Counted from the first letter of the stretch, positions 1 to 6,778 are shown. The stretch: DNA of 10,316 bases from Paracoccaceae bacterium (GCA_023263735.1 JALQUQ010000076.1:1-10316); one strand, 5' to 3'. Made by a program: numbers and translations. The notes: generated from the sequence alone by a model not told the origin.

Positions 1-112
1 CAATGCCCTCGGCACAGCCGAGATCGTTCGCGTGGACTGAACCTGAGGGGGAAAGGGGAAGTCACGCGTCAGGCAGCGTTTCTGCAACAACGCCCCCCGA
101 TAACTGGCCCGC
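1..112. other. Left-edge stretch with no confident gene
   Basis: This is the region downstream of the sulfotransferase gene. On the plus strand, one frame reads as a 12-codon tail (NALGTAEIVRVD) ending in TGA at 38-40, with mostly G/C third positions. It could be the C-terminus of a convergent gene that starts outside the window, but it is too short to identify. A small perfect hairpin lies at 8-22 (CTCGGC, loop ACA, GCCGAG), with no T-tract on either side. It might help end transcription of the minus-strand operon, but that is weak. I see nothing else here. Confidence 0.3.
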
Positions 113-1054
113 CTATGGATCGGTCAGGCCCGGCAGGGCGGCGTCGCGCATCCTCTCAAGGATCGCATCCGCCGCCCAACGAGAGAGATGCTGCTCCCAA
201 TCCCTTACCGTACCAGCGCGAAAGAAGGTTTCTGGATTGAAGTGAAAGCTCTGTGGGTTTTGTGAAATATCGGCTTTCATCCGGTCGAATTCTGTCGCAG
301 CGACGATTGCCGCCACCTCGCAATCATCCAGCACAAAATCGGGCAGCAGAAATGCGGTGATCTTGCGCACCATTTGGGCCTTTTGCTGCACCAGATCCTC
401 GTAGCTGATCGTCAACACCTGAAACGGATCGCCAAGGGGTGGACCGCCCGCGCTCCAGTCACGGACATGAGTGAAATAATCTCCGAAGTAGAGATCGCCA
501 CCCAGAAAAAGCTCGACGTAGGCATCCAACGATAGGTGGTGAGGAAAATCGAGAAGGGGGTGATTTCGGTAAAAGAAATATTGCGAGACCGCCACCGCCC
601 TTGGGTCGCGCGTGACCACGATAAACCGCGCCCCGGCATGAACGGATTGAAACGGCATATGCTCGATCCGGGTGTGGGTGTACCACAGACGGGCTTGGCC
701 TGATGTGCGCTCTAGATGATGATGAAAATGATCCATCCCGTGCTGAGAGGCCATGACCTCAGGCCAAGGCACGGTGCCGTGGCCGATATCGCCGCTGCGA
801 TAAATGCAATCGGGGATGTCGCGCTGCGCGTGCCGCAGGATTTCCACCAGAAAGCGTTTGGTCAGATGCGTGCCGACTTTCTGATGCGTGCAGATAAAAA
901 CATCATTGGCTGCGGCTGCCCAAGTTTTCTCTAGCCGTTCGATGATGTCTAGATCCATAAAGGGCGGGTACATCACGCCACGGTGGCGGGTGTGCAGCAT
1001 CCCCCCCGATGGCAGGTGTCGAAGCGGCGGAAAGGTCTTTAGCTTGGGGGCCAT
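113..1054 (-). CDS. PAPS-dependent sulfotransferase family protein
   Basis: This predicted cytosolic enzyme (313 aa) would transfer a sulfuryl group from PAPS to a hydroxyl or amine of a small molecule. It has the Sulfotransfer_1 landmarks in order. The 5'-phosphosulfate loop is THQKVGTH (residues 56-63, Lys59). A Y-T-H motif carries the probable catalytic His127. The 3'-phosphate segment is ARFIVVTRDPRAVAVSQY (Arg149 and Ser157). An SYEDL motif follows, and near the C-terminus is FFRAGTVRDW (about 277-286), matching the RKGxxGDW signature. The length is typical. An in-frame TTG at 1072 would add six residues but overlaps the upstream gene. I chose the ATG at 1054, two bases after that gene's stop, which implies translational coupling. 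The acceptor cannot be predicted. The GST-methyltransferase partner suggests tailoring or detoxification of a small, perhaps phenolic, compound (inference). Confidence 0.87.
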   Translation of the reverse strand: MAPKLKTFPPLRHLPSGGMLHTRHRGVMYPPFMDLDIIERLEKTWAAAANDVFICTHQKVGTHLTKRFLVEILRHAQRDIPDCIYRSGDIGHGTVPWPEVMASQHGMDHFHHHLERTSGQARLWYTHTRIEHMPFQSVHAGARFIVVTRDPRAVAVSQYFFYRNHPLLDFPHHLSLDAYVELFLGGDLYFGDYFTHVRDWSAGGPPLGDPFQVLTISYEDLVQQKAQMVRKITAFLLPDFVLDDCEVAAIVAATEFDRMKADISQNPQSFHFNPETFFRAGTVRDWEQHLSRWAADAILERMRDAALPGLTDP

Positions 1055-1056
1055 GG

Positions 1057-2478
1057 TCACAGCACTTTGCAAAGCGCCAGACCATCCCCCATGGACACGA
1101 AGGTGGTTTCCAGACGGCGATCCTCACGCAGGATGAGGTTCAAGTCTCGCAGGTGAATTGCCGACGGATCGGTGGTATCCGGGTCAATGACCCGCCCCTT
1201 CCAAAGGATATTGTCAAAGACAATGAGCCCACCCGGTTTCATCAGGGGTACGACGCGCTGATGATAAGCCTGATAATGTTCGTTCAGCGCGTCCACATAG
1301 GCAATATCATAGGTCGGGGCGATCGGCAGCCGGTCAAGCGCAGTAATGCCATCCTCGATCACCAGATTGACCCGGTTGTCCATACCCGCATTCGCCCAAG
1401 CCTGTCGCGCGACGGCCGTATATTCGCTGGAAATATCGATGGCATCCAGCCGGCCCTCTGTCCCCATGCCTTCGAGCAGGGCAAGCGAGGACGAGCCGGT
1501 GAAAACCCCCACTTCAAGCGCCCGTCTGGCCTGCATCTGGCTGGCCGTCCAGCGCAGAAACCGGCAGACCTCGATGGCCGAAACCTTGGTTGCCACCGGA
1601 CCAAACAGCCGAAACGTCTCATGACGCACGGCATCAAGTCCGATGATCGGCGTATTGATGACGTGGTCCAGATATTCGGCGATCTCACGGGCGGGCTCCT
1701 TGTACGCAAGGGCAAGGCGCGTTGCATCGGGGGCGGGCGTCGCACCCCGTTCTTGTGGCAGCGCCGACGCGGATGGGGCCACGCGCGGGGCCGATGCGTT
1801 GCCAGGGGCGTCGGGCATGCGGCTAGGATCGGCGGCCCGAACATCCGCACGGCGCTCCATCGCCTCATAGAGCTTTGAGAGCCGAGGATAGCCGTTGACA
1901 TCGATCCCCATCCGCGCCGCCCCCACCAATTGCGCAAAGATGAAGAGATCGGCCAGTGTCATCCTGTCGCCCAAGGCGAAAGGCCCGGCGCGGGCGGCAA
2001 GGCGGCGGTCAAGGCTTTCGAGAGCATCGGCCAAGGTTTCGCGGACAAAGCGGTTCACCCCCTCGACCACCGTTTCTGGGTTGTCGGGAAGACAGGCGAT
2101 CAGCTTGCGGCGGATGCCCCCGGGCAAAAGGAAGGGCTGGATGAAACTCGACACCCGCTCGGCAAGGGCGATGGCTTCGGCCTTTTCGAACGGATCTTCG
2201 GGAAAGAGCGAGGCCTTCCCCTCGGGGCGCAGGGCATCGAGATAGGTGAGGATCGCCATGGATTGCGTCAGCACGCGCCCGTCTTGTTGCAGCACGGGCA
2301 CCTGCCCCTCGGGGGCAAGCGCGCGAAACGCCGGCTGATCCTGTTCCCGCCTGTCAAGATTAACCGGGCAATAGTCAAAGGGAATGCCCAGAACCGAAAG
2401 CGCCAATGTGACGCGGTGCGTGCAGGTCGAGCGCCAGCATCCGAAGAGTTTTACGGCCGCATGCAAATCGGTTGCCAT
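1057..2478 (-). CDS. Fused zeta-class GST / class I O-methyltransferase
   Basis: This is a two-domain cytosolic protein (473 aa). Residues about 9-224 form a glutathione transferase of the zeta/maleylacetoacetate isomerase type. It has an STCTHR active-site motif (17-22; the family has SSCSxR), a cis-Pro loop VPVL (60-63), a QS glutathione contact (72-73), and an end (DPSRMPDAP) resembling the MAAI C-terminus. A Pro/Ala-rich linker (about 225-255) leads to a caffeoyl-CoA-OMT-like methyltransferase. There, motif I is EVGVFTGSS (322-330), motif II is LDAIDIS (Asp347), and the metal-site residues are Asp395 in YVDALNEHY and Asp421-Asn422 in FDNILWKG. The ATG at 2478 follows GGGGGG at three bases. 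A TTG at 2535 would add 19 unrelated residues and is unlikely. The gene is first in an operon with the sulfotransferase. Each half is clear; the combination is unusual and its substrate unknown. Confidence 0.88.
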   Translation of the reverse strand: MATDLHAAVKLFGCWRSTCTHRVTLALSVLGIPFDYCPVNLDRREQDQPAFRALAPEGQVPVLQQDGRVLTQSMAILTYLDALRPEGKASLFPEDPFEKAEAIALAERVSSFIQPFLLPGGIRRKLIACLPDNPETVVEGVNRFVRETLADALESLDRRLAARAGPFALGDRMTLADLFIFAQLVGAARMGIDVNGYPRLSKLYEAMERRADVRAADPSRMPDAPGNASAPRVAPSASALPQERGATPAPDATRLALAYKEPAREIAEYLDHVINTPIIGLDAVRHETFRLFGPVATKVSAIEVCRFLRWTASQMQARRALEVGVFTGSSSLALLEGMGTEGRLDAIDISSEYTAVARQAWANAGMDNRVNLVIEDGITALDRLPIAPTYDIAYVDALNEHYQAYHQRVVPLMKPGGLIVFDNILWKGRVIDPDTTDPSAIHLRDLNLILREDRRLETTFVSMGDGLALCKVL

Positions 2479-2872
2479 GTTCCCCCCATCGCTTTGAAAG
2501 AAGGCCAGTAGGATATGATCTTTTTTACGAGGCAAGAAAAATATGAATATCTAATGGTTTTGAAATATATCAAAAGATTTAACCGCTTACGTTGACGCTC
2601 CAGTTTTTCTCATGGTCAATGGAATTTGGATGTGCACATTCAATCCAAAGTGGGGCGCTGGTCTTTAAAAGATGGCGTCTGGTGAATAACAGGGTCCGGC
2701 CGGGGTGGTGTTGGAGGAGGTCTGCAAAGATCGGCTTGCCTGAAATCGGCGCGCCAATCCCCCTTGCCCGTCTCCTCTTGTCGGCCCCGTTGAAGGGTGA
2801 AAGATAAGAAATTCATACCCTTGATGGGCTTTAACCTGCCGTCAAAGGCTTGAAACGAATGTGTGAGTAAAA
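2479..2872. other. Divergent intergenic region (394 bp)
   Basis: This spacer separates the minus-strand GST-OMT operon from the plus-strand kinase-like gene and must carry both promoters. The part next to the GST-OMT gene (about 2520-2590) is very AT-rich, unlike the surrounding DNA. Near the kinase gene is an interrupted dyad: AAGGGT at 2793-2798 and ACCCTT at 2817-2822, separated by 18 bases. It could be a binding site or a weak stem. No strong plus-strand promoter stands out; TTGACG at 2592-2597 has no good -10 at normal spacing. A 71-codon reading frame at 2592-2807 starts with TTG, lacks a ribosome site and looks unlike a protein. Confidence 0.5.
2546..2573 (-). promoter_or_regulatory. 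Candidate promoter for the GST-OMT operon
   Basis: In a markedly AT-rich patch, the minus strand reads TTGATA (2573-2568), a 16-base spacer, then GATATT (2551-2546). This resembles a sigma-70 -35/-10 pair and would give a leader of about 60 bases before the ATG at 2478. The match is moderate and the AT-rich context makes chance hits likely. Confidence 0.25.
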
Positions 2873-4231
2873 ATGCAGATCTTCAACGGATATAATGGCT
2901 TTTCGCTTGTTCTGGCATTCGTGTTTCTTGTCCCACTTTCGGCTTTTTGCTATTTGAAATACCGCAACAAGACCCTGCCGGGCGTTGGTCGCTGGGCCTT
3001 GGGCTATTTCTTGTTCATCGCGGCCAGCATGATCCGGGTGTTCAATATCGGCCTGCCGTTCGAATGGCAGACGGCCCTCGCGAATGTCCTGATTGCGGCG
3101 CTGTACTATTTCGTGATCTCGGGCGTGCGCGAGGTCAAATCCAGAAACTACCTGTTCTCGCCAGAAGCCGCCCTTCTTTTGATTTATGCGCAGCTTAGCC
3201 TGTTCATGATCTTTCTGCCGGGCAGCTATGAAATCCGCGTGACGCTGATCAGTGCGACCATCGCGATCTTTTCGATGCTGCTGATGTCGGTCATGATGAA
3301 AAGCCGCCAGCGGTTTGAATTCGCCGATCTGCTCCTCCTGTCTTCGACAATGATCAACATGTTCGTTGCTGCCACCCGCGGGATCTATGCCGCCGGGTGG
3401 ACCCCGTTCAGCTTTTTCAATTTTCGTCAGGTGGACAGCATCTTCATGCTCTGGTCCATCGTTTATGCGGGCACGATCTCGGTCAGCCTTTATATGCTGG
3501 TCACAACCGGGGCGAAATTCAGCCGCAGGACGCATCTCAATCTGCGGCAGGATGACATTCTGGGGTCGGATGTCATCATTCTGGCCACCTGGAAGCGCAT
3601 GATCAAAGGCTATGTGATGCAGGATCTGCGATCGGCGGCCTCGAATGTGCTGCAATCGATCGACGCCACCTTGGCAAAGAAATCCTCAGAGGACAAAAGC
3701 GCGCTGCTCTCCGCCAAGGAGGATATGGATTATGCGGTCAATATCCTTGATGAAATCAACGATTTCGTCTCGGTCATCGACATGATCGAACATCCGAACT
3801 TCGAACCGGTCAGCCTCAGGCGGCTTGCGGATGAGTTGTCGCTGAAATGGAGCATTCCGGTCGCGCGGCAAAAGGCCAATGCCGATACCGTCGTCAATGT
3901 GGATACCCACCTGTTCTTTATCGCCATGGGCAATGTGATCGCAAATGGGTTGCGGCACGGGAAATCGATCTGCCGGGTCGATTTGAACGTGGATCACGAT
4001 TGGCTCATTTTCGATGTGTCGGATGACGGCCCCGGTTTGCCCGAACATGCCATGAACCTGATGCTGGAGGTCGAGGATGACAGCGAAAGACCATCCTTGC
4101 GCACGGCGGGGGCCTTGGGGGTTGGCCTGCTGCTGACACAGGCGATCGTGGCCATTCACGGCGGGCAAACGGTCGTCTATTCCCAGCATCCCTCGATCCT
4201 GCGGCTGGCTTTTCCGCTGCGCCAAGCCTAG
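2873..4231 (+). CDS. Seven-TM sensor histidine-kinase-like protein with Gln at the H-box
   Basis: This inner-membrane protein has 452 residues. Hydrophobic segments lie at about 9-28, 41-57, 67-83, 97-115, 121-141, 150-168 and 188-210, resembling the 7TM sensory N-termini found on kinases and GGDEF proteins. A cytoplasmic DHp-like helix pair (about 240-300) follows, then a HATPase_c domain. This has an N-box NVIANGLRHG (354-363, Asn358), a G1 box DVSDDGPGLP (from Asp381) and a G2 box GALGVGLLL (from Gly413). The H-box region reads MQDLRSA where kinases have (S)HE/DLR, so Gln250 replaces the phosphorylated histidine. The protein may therefore bind ATP but not autophosphorylate in the usual way. 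No response regulator lies next to it. The ATG is preceded only by a weak GTGAG. The ligand is unknown. The HATPase assignment is firm; function as an active kinase is doubtful. Confidence 0.85.
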   Translation: MQIFNGYNGFSLVLAFVFLVPLSAFCYLKYRNKTLPGVGRWALGYFLFIAASMIRVFNIGLPFEWQTALANVLIAALYYFVISGVREVKSRNYLFSPEAALLLIYAQLSLFMIFLPGSYEIRVTLISATIAIFSMLLMSVMMKSRQRFEFADLLLLSSTMINMFVAATRGIYAAGWTPFSFFNFRQVDSIFMLWSIVYAGTISVSLYMLVTTGAKFSRRTHLNLRQDDILGSDVIILATWKRMIKGYVMQDLRSAASNVLQSIDATLAKKSSEDKSALLSAKEDMDYAVNILDEINDFVSVIDMIEHPNFEPVSLRRLADELSLKWSIPVARQKANADTVVNVDTHLFFIAMGNVIANGLRHGKSICRVDLNVDHDWLIFDVSDDGPGLPEHAMNLMLEVEDDSERPSLRTAGALGVGLLLTQAIVAIHGGQTVVYSQHPSILRLAFPLRQA

Positions 4232-4842
4232 CGCGCGGCGGGCGGCCACGCGGGGGCGATCACACCCGCCTCGTCCATCTGCTCCGGGTCGGGCAGGTCG
4301 TGCAGACTGGCCAGCCCAAAGGCGATCAGAAACCCCGGGGTGGTGACAAAGGTATAGGGTGCGCCCCGCCGGGGGGATCGGGGCCCGGTTCCGATCAGCG
4401 CCCGCGCCTGCAGCCGCCCGATCAGATCGCGGCTGATCTCATGCCCAAAGATGTCTTTCAGACCGTCGCGGGTGATGGGCTGGTGATAGGCGATGGCGGC
4501 CAGCACGGCGAGGTCGAAGGCGCTCAGATCCAGCCGCTGCTCGCCCAGATCCGCCGCCGCACGGATCGCGGGCGCATAGCTGGCGCGGGTTCGGAACATC
4601 CAGCCCCCGGCCACCTGCGCGATCTCAAAGGCCCGGCCCTCCAGATCGGCGGCCAGATCCTCGACCAGCATCTCGACCGATGCCCCCTGCCCCACGACCC
4701 GCGCCAGATCCGCGCGCGGGACGGGCGCGGCCGAGGCAAACAGCACCGCCTCGATCCGCCGCATCCATGTCTGCCAGCGCTCTGCGGGCGGCAGATCAGC
4801 CAAGTCCCGGTCCAGCGGGGGGGCGGGGCGATCCTTGGCCAT
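4228..4842 (-). CDS. scpB: ScpB-like protein (SMC-Scp complex subunit family)
   Basis: This 204-aa protein has the two tandem winged-helix domains of ScpB. The first (about 27-90) contains RRIEAVLFASAAPV and VAGGWMFRTRASYAP. The second (about 105-185) contains AVLAAIAYHQPITR and ends in the YTFVTTPGFLIAFGLASLHDLPD segment. ScpB bridges ScpA to the SMC condensin ring in chromosome segregation. In Rhodobacterales the housekeeping scpB normally sits with scpA (and often nagZ and tat genes). Here there is no scpA. The gene instead follows the DUF1403 gene by two bases (TGA, CG, ATG), so this is probably a second, specialised paralogue. The weak ribosome site fits translational coupling. Its stop codon overlaps that of the convergent kinase-like gene. 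The family is firm; the condensin role is only inferred and may not apply. Confidence 0.85.
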   Translation of the reverse strand: MAKDRPAPPLDRDLADLPPAERWQTWMRRIEAVLFASAAPVPRADLARVVGQGASVEMLVEDLAADLEGRAFEIAQVAGGWMFRTRASYAPAIRAAADLGEQRLDLSAFDLAVLAAIAYHQPITRDGLKDIFGHEISRDLIGRLQARALIGTGPRSPRRGAPYTFVTTPGFLIAFGLASLHDLPDPEQMDEAGVIAPAWPPAAR

Positions 4843-4844
4843 CG

Positions 4845-5717
4845 TCAGACCCCGTAAAGGCGAAAGGTGTCGCGGCCGGTCAATTCGCGAATGGCATTGA
4901 GCGCGACCAGACGGTCACAAAGCCGCCGCGCCGCCCGATCGGGCAGGGGAAGGGCGGTCGGGGCCACCGCATCAAGGCTTAGAAACATCTCGACCGCCTG
5001 GCCTGCCGCCTTGGCCCGCAGCTTTGGGGCGACGGCCGTCAGATGCGCGGTCCGGCGCGCCAGATCGGTGGACAGAGGCGCGGCCTCTCCCGCCGATGCG
5101 AGAAGCGCGCGATGACAGGCCAGACGCAGGTCATCGCCCCGCTTGCGCAGATCGGCCCGTTTCAGACCCACCGCCAGCAGGGGGAAAAGATGATCCCAGC
5201 CAAGCGCGCGCGCAAGGGCGGCATCGGCAAGGATCAGCGCCGCGCCCACCGCATGCGGGGTCTCTGCAAGCGCCCCCTCCAGCACCCCGGCGGCGCGGTG
5301 GACCGGCGCGCCCGGCCCCGCCTCCAGCCCGGCCCCGATGCGGTCTGGCGCAACACCCGGCAGGGCGCGCGCCAAGGCCTTGGCCGACAGGGGTCGTTCG
5401 ACCGCGCGCCGCCACATCTGATAGGTTTCGCCCGCCGGGCCGGGCAGATCGCCCGGGCGCAAGAGATGCAGCGCATCGCGCAGCTCTGCCGCCCGCTCGG
5501 CCCGTCCGGAAGCCGCGACCGAGGCCTCTGCGGCCCGCAGGGCCAGCCTTGCGCGGATCAACGCCCGGGGCATCTCGGGCCGGATCATCACCTGATGCAG
5601 ATGGCCAAGCGCGGCCCCCGAGAAAAAGGCAGCCTCTTCCAGAGAGTTCCCCCGCGCCGCTGTGATCCAGGCCGGCATCGGGGGGGGCGTGTCAAAGCGG
5701 TCATCGGCACATGTCAT
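4845..5717 (-). CDS. DUF1403 family protein
   Basis: This 290-aa soluble, Ala/Leu/Arg-rich, probably all-helical protein has no signal peptide or membrane segment. I recognise it as DUF1403 from memory of family features. These are a conserved LRDALHLLRPGDLPGPAG block (about 79-96), a TAVAPKLRAKAAG segment, and a C-terminus LPDRAARRLCDRLVALNAIRELTGRDTFRLYG. The molecular function is not known. The ATG at 5717 follows TGGAG closely. The gene lies 64 bases downstream of the nanA-like stop on the same strand and 2 bases upstream of the ScpB-like gene, so the DUF1403 and ScpB-like products probably act together. The N-terminal 15 residues are Pro-rich, and a start at Met14 is possible but less likely. 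Confidence 0.75.
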   Translation of the reverse strand: MTCADDRFDTPPPMPAWITAARGNSLEEAAFFSGAALGHLHQVMIRPEMPRALIRARLALRAAEASVAASGRAERAAELRDALHLLRPGDLPGPAGETYQMWRRAVERPLSAKALARALPGVAPDRIGAGLEAGPGAPVHRAAGVLEGALAETPHAVGAALILADAALARALGWDHLFPLLAVGLKRADLRKRGDDLRLACHRALLASAGEAAPLSTDLARRTAHLTAVAPKLRAKAAGQAVEMFLSLDAVAPTALPLPDRAARRLCDRLVALNAIRELTGRDTFRLYGV

Positions 5718-5781
5718 GGCTCCAGACTACCCTCTCGCCCCGCGTTTCGCCAGACGGACCAAAGGGGCCGGGGCTCTGCCG

Positions 5782-6690
5782 TCAGCGGGGGGGCGGGCCG
5801 ATCCAGCAGGCGATTTCGGGCCGGGCCAGCACGGCGCGCATCCGCGCATCGCCATCGGCAACCCGCTGCGCCATCGGCGCGCGGGTCAGCCCCAGATCCA
5901 GCCCGATCCCCCGGAACGCCGCCTTCATCCCCGGCAGCACCCCGATGTCGAGCAGGCTTTCGACAAAGATCTGCGAGGCCTCCTGCAAGGCCTTGGCCCT
6001 CTCGATCTCTCCCGCCCGCAGCGCCGCATCCAGCGCCGCATACAGCCCGCCAAGCAGGTTGTAGGTGGTGCCGATGCCCCCATCCGCCCCCAGAATGCCA
6101 CCGGTCAGATAGATTTCGTCAAAGCCGAAGTAGAACAGCTTGCCCGGGCAGCGCCGCCGCAACATCGAGAATTTGAACAGATCGGTCGAGGTGAACTTGA
6201 TCCCCGCCACATTCGGCAGGTGCATGATCTCGACCAGGGTCTCAAGGCTGATCGGCCGCCCGGTGCGGATGGGCACTTCATAAACGATCAGCGGCAGGGC
6301 GGTGGCCTGCGCCAGATCGCGGTAATAGCCCAGAATCTCGGCATCGCTGAACGGATAGGAATGCGGCGGCAGGGCCGAAAGCCCGTCATAGCCAAGCGCC
6401 TCGGCCCGCCGGGCCAGCCGGATGGAATCGCGCAGGTTCGGCAGGCCCACATGGGCGATCAGCCTTGCCCCCGATCCCCGGGCATCGGCGGCCACGATTT
6501 CTTGCTGGGCCAGCAGCTCCTCGGCATCCAGAAGCCCGGATTCCCCACTGCTGCCCCCGACGTAAAGCCCCGTCAGACCCTGAGCCAGAACATAGGCATT
6601 GAGCCTGGACTGACGCTGCGGATCAAAAGCGCCGTCATCGGTAAAGGCGGTCATGAGCGCCGCATACATGCCAGCCAAGTGATGTGCCAT
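5782..6690 (-). CDS. nanA: N-acetylneuraminate lyase (DHDPS/NAL family)
   Basis: This is a 302-aa (beta/alpha)8 class I aldolase, predicted to split N-acetylneuraminate or a close relative into ManNAc and pyruvate in the cytoplasm. Compared with E. coli NanA from memory, the residue numbers coincide. Ser47-Ser48 lie in GGSSGE (Ser-Thr in E. coli). The catalytic Tyr137 is in VYEVP. The Schiff-base Lys165 and Thr167 are in IKFTSTD. Gly189, Asp191 and Glu192 lie in GFDEIY. Thr208 replaces Ser208 in ADGGIGTTYN. Asp191 and Glu192 contact the sugar tail and favour a true sialate lyase over dihydrodipicolinate synthase. The start ATG is preceded by GGAG with a 7-base gap. The gene is divergent from a NanR-like regulator and a SiaPQM-type transporter. 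Tyr190 is Phe here, so a related nonulosonate is possible. Confidence 0.86.
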   Translation of the reverse strand: MAHHLAGMYAALMTAFTDDGAFDPQRQSRLNAYVLAQGLTGLYVGGSSGESGLLDAEELLAQQEIVAADARGSGARLIAHVGLPNLRDSIRLARRAEALGYDGLSALPPHSYPFSDAEILGYYRDLAQATALPLIVYEVPIRTGRPISLETLVEIMHLPNVAGIKFTSTDLFKFSMLRRRCPGKLFYFGFDEIYLTGGILGADGGIGTTYNLLGGLYAALDAALRAGEIERAKALQEASQIFVESLLDIGVLPGMKAAFRGIGLDLGLTRAPMAQRVADGDARMRAVLARPEIACWIGPPPR

Positions 6691-6734
6691 TCAAAGACTC
6701 CGTTCCCGACCCGCAAAGCTGCGATCAAAGTCGG

Positions 6735-6760
6735 ATTGTAACCTATATTCAGCATACAAT
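6735..6760. promoter_or_regulatory. Inverted repeat over the nanA -10 region
   Basis: ATTGTA (6735-6740) and TACAAT (6755-6760) form a perfect 6-bp dyad with a 14-base spacer. The right arm overlaps the proposed minus-strand -10 (6751-6756). It could be a second operator affecting the lyase gene, for the adjacent regulator or another one. Short AT-rich dyads also occur by chance. Confidence 0.3.
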
Positions 6761-6778
6761 GCCATTTTGGTTTGACAA
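6751..6778 (-). promoter_or_regulatory. Candidate sigma-70-like promoter of nanA
   Basis: On the minus strand, TTGTCA (6778-6773, five of six consensus bases) is followed after 16 bases by TATGCT (6756-6751, four of six). This predicts a leader of about 55 bases before the nanA ATG at 6690. Its -35 almost coincides with the -35 of the opposite promoter, so the two are back to back and probably co-regulated. Confidence 0.45.

Noticed and set aside
8..22. Hairpin CTCGGC-ACA-GCCGAG as terminator of the minus-strand operon
   Set aside because: Only six pairs, a 3-base loop, no T-tract, and it may lie inside a coding tail; not strong enough for a terminator call.
1055..1072. TTG start at 1072 for the sulfotransferase
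   Set aside because: It would overlap the upstream gene and add six unconserved residues; the ATG at 1054 fits the family and the operon spacing.
1009..1878. Plus-strand open frame opposite the GST-OMT gene
   Set aside because: Antisense to clear methyltransferase and GST motifs; no family resemblance.
2479..2535. TTG start at 2535 for the GST-OMT protein
   Set aside because: The extra 19 residues do not fit a GST N-terminus, while the ATG at 2478 has a G-rich ribosome site just upstream.
2592..2807. 71-codon plus-strand frame in the intergenic region
   Set aside because: TTG start without a ribosome site, an unusual Trp- and Cys-containing composition, no domain; more likely non-coding spacer.
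5043..6176. Long plus-strand open frame opposite DUF1403 and nanA
   Set aside because: Arg/Pro-rich low-complexity translation spanning two genes and their gap on the other strand, with no ribosome site or domain.
5782..6690. Dihydrodipicolinate synthase (dapA) for the lyase gene
   Set aside because: Asp191, Glu192, Thr167 and the NanA-like numbering, plus the NanR/SiaPQM context, favour a sialate-type lyase over lysine biosynthesis.
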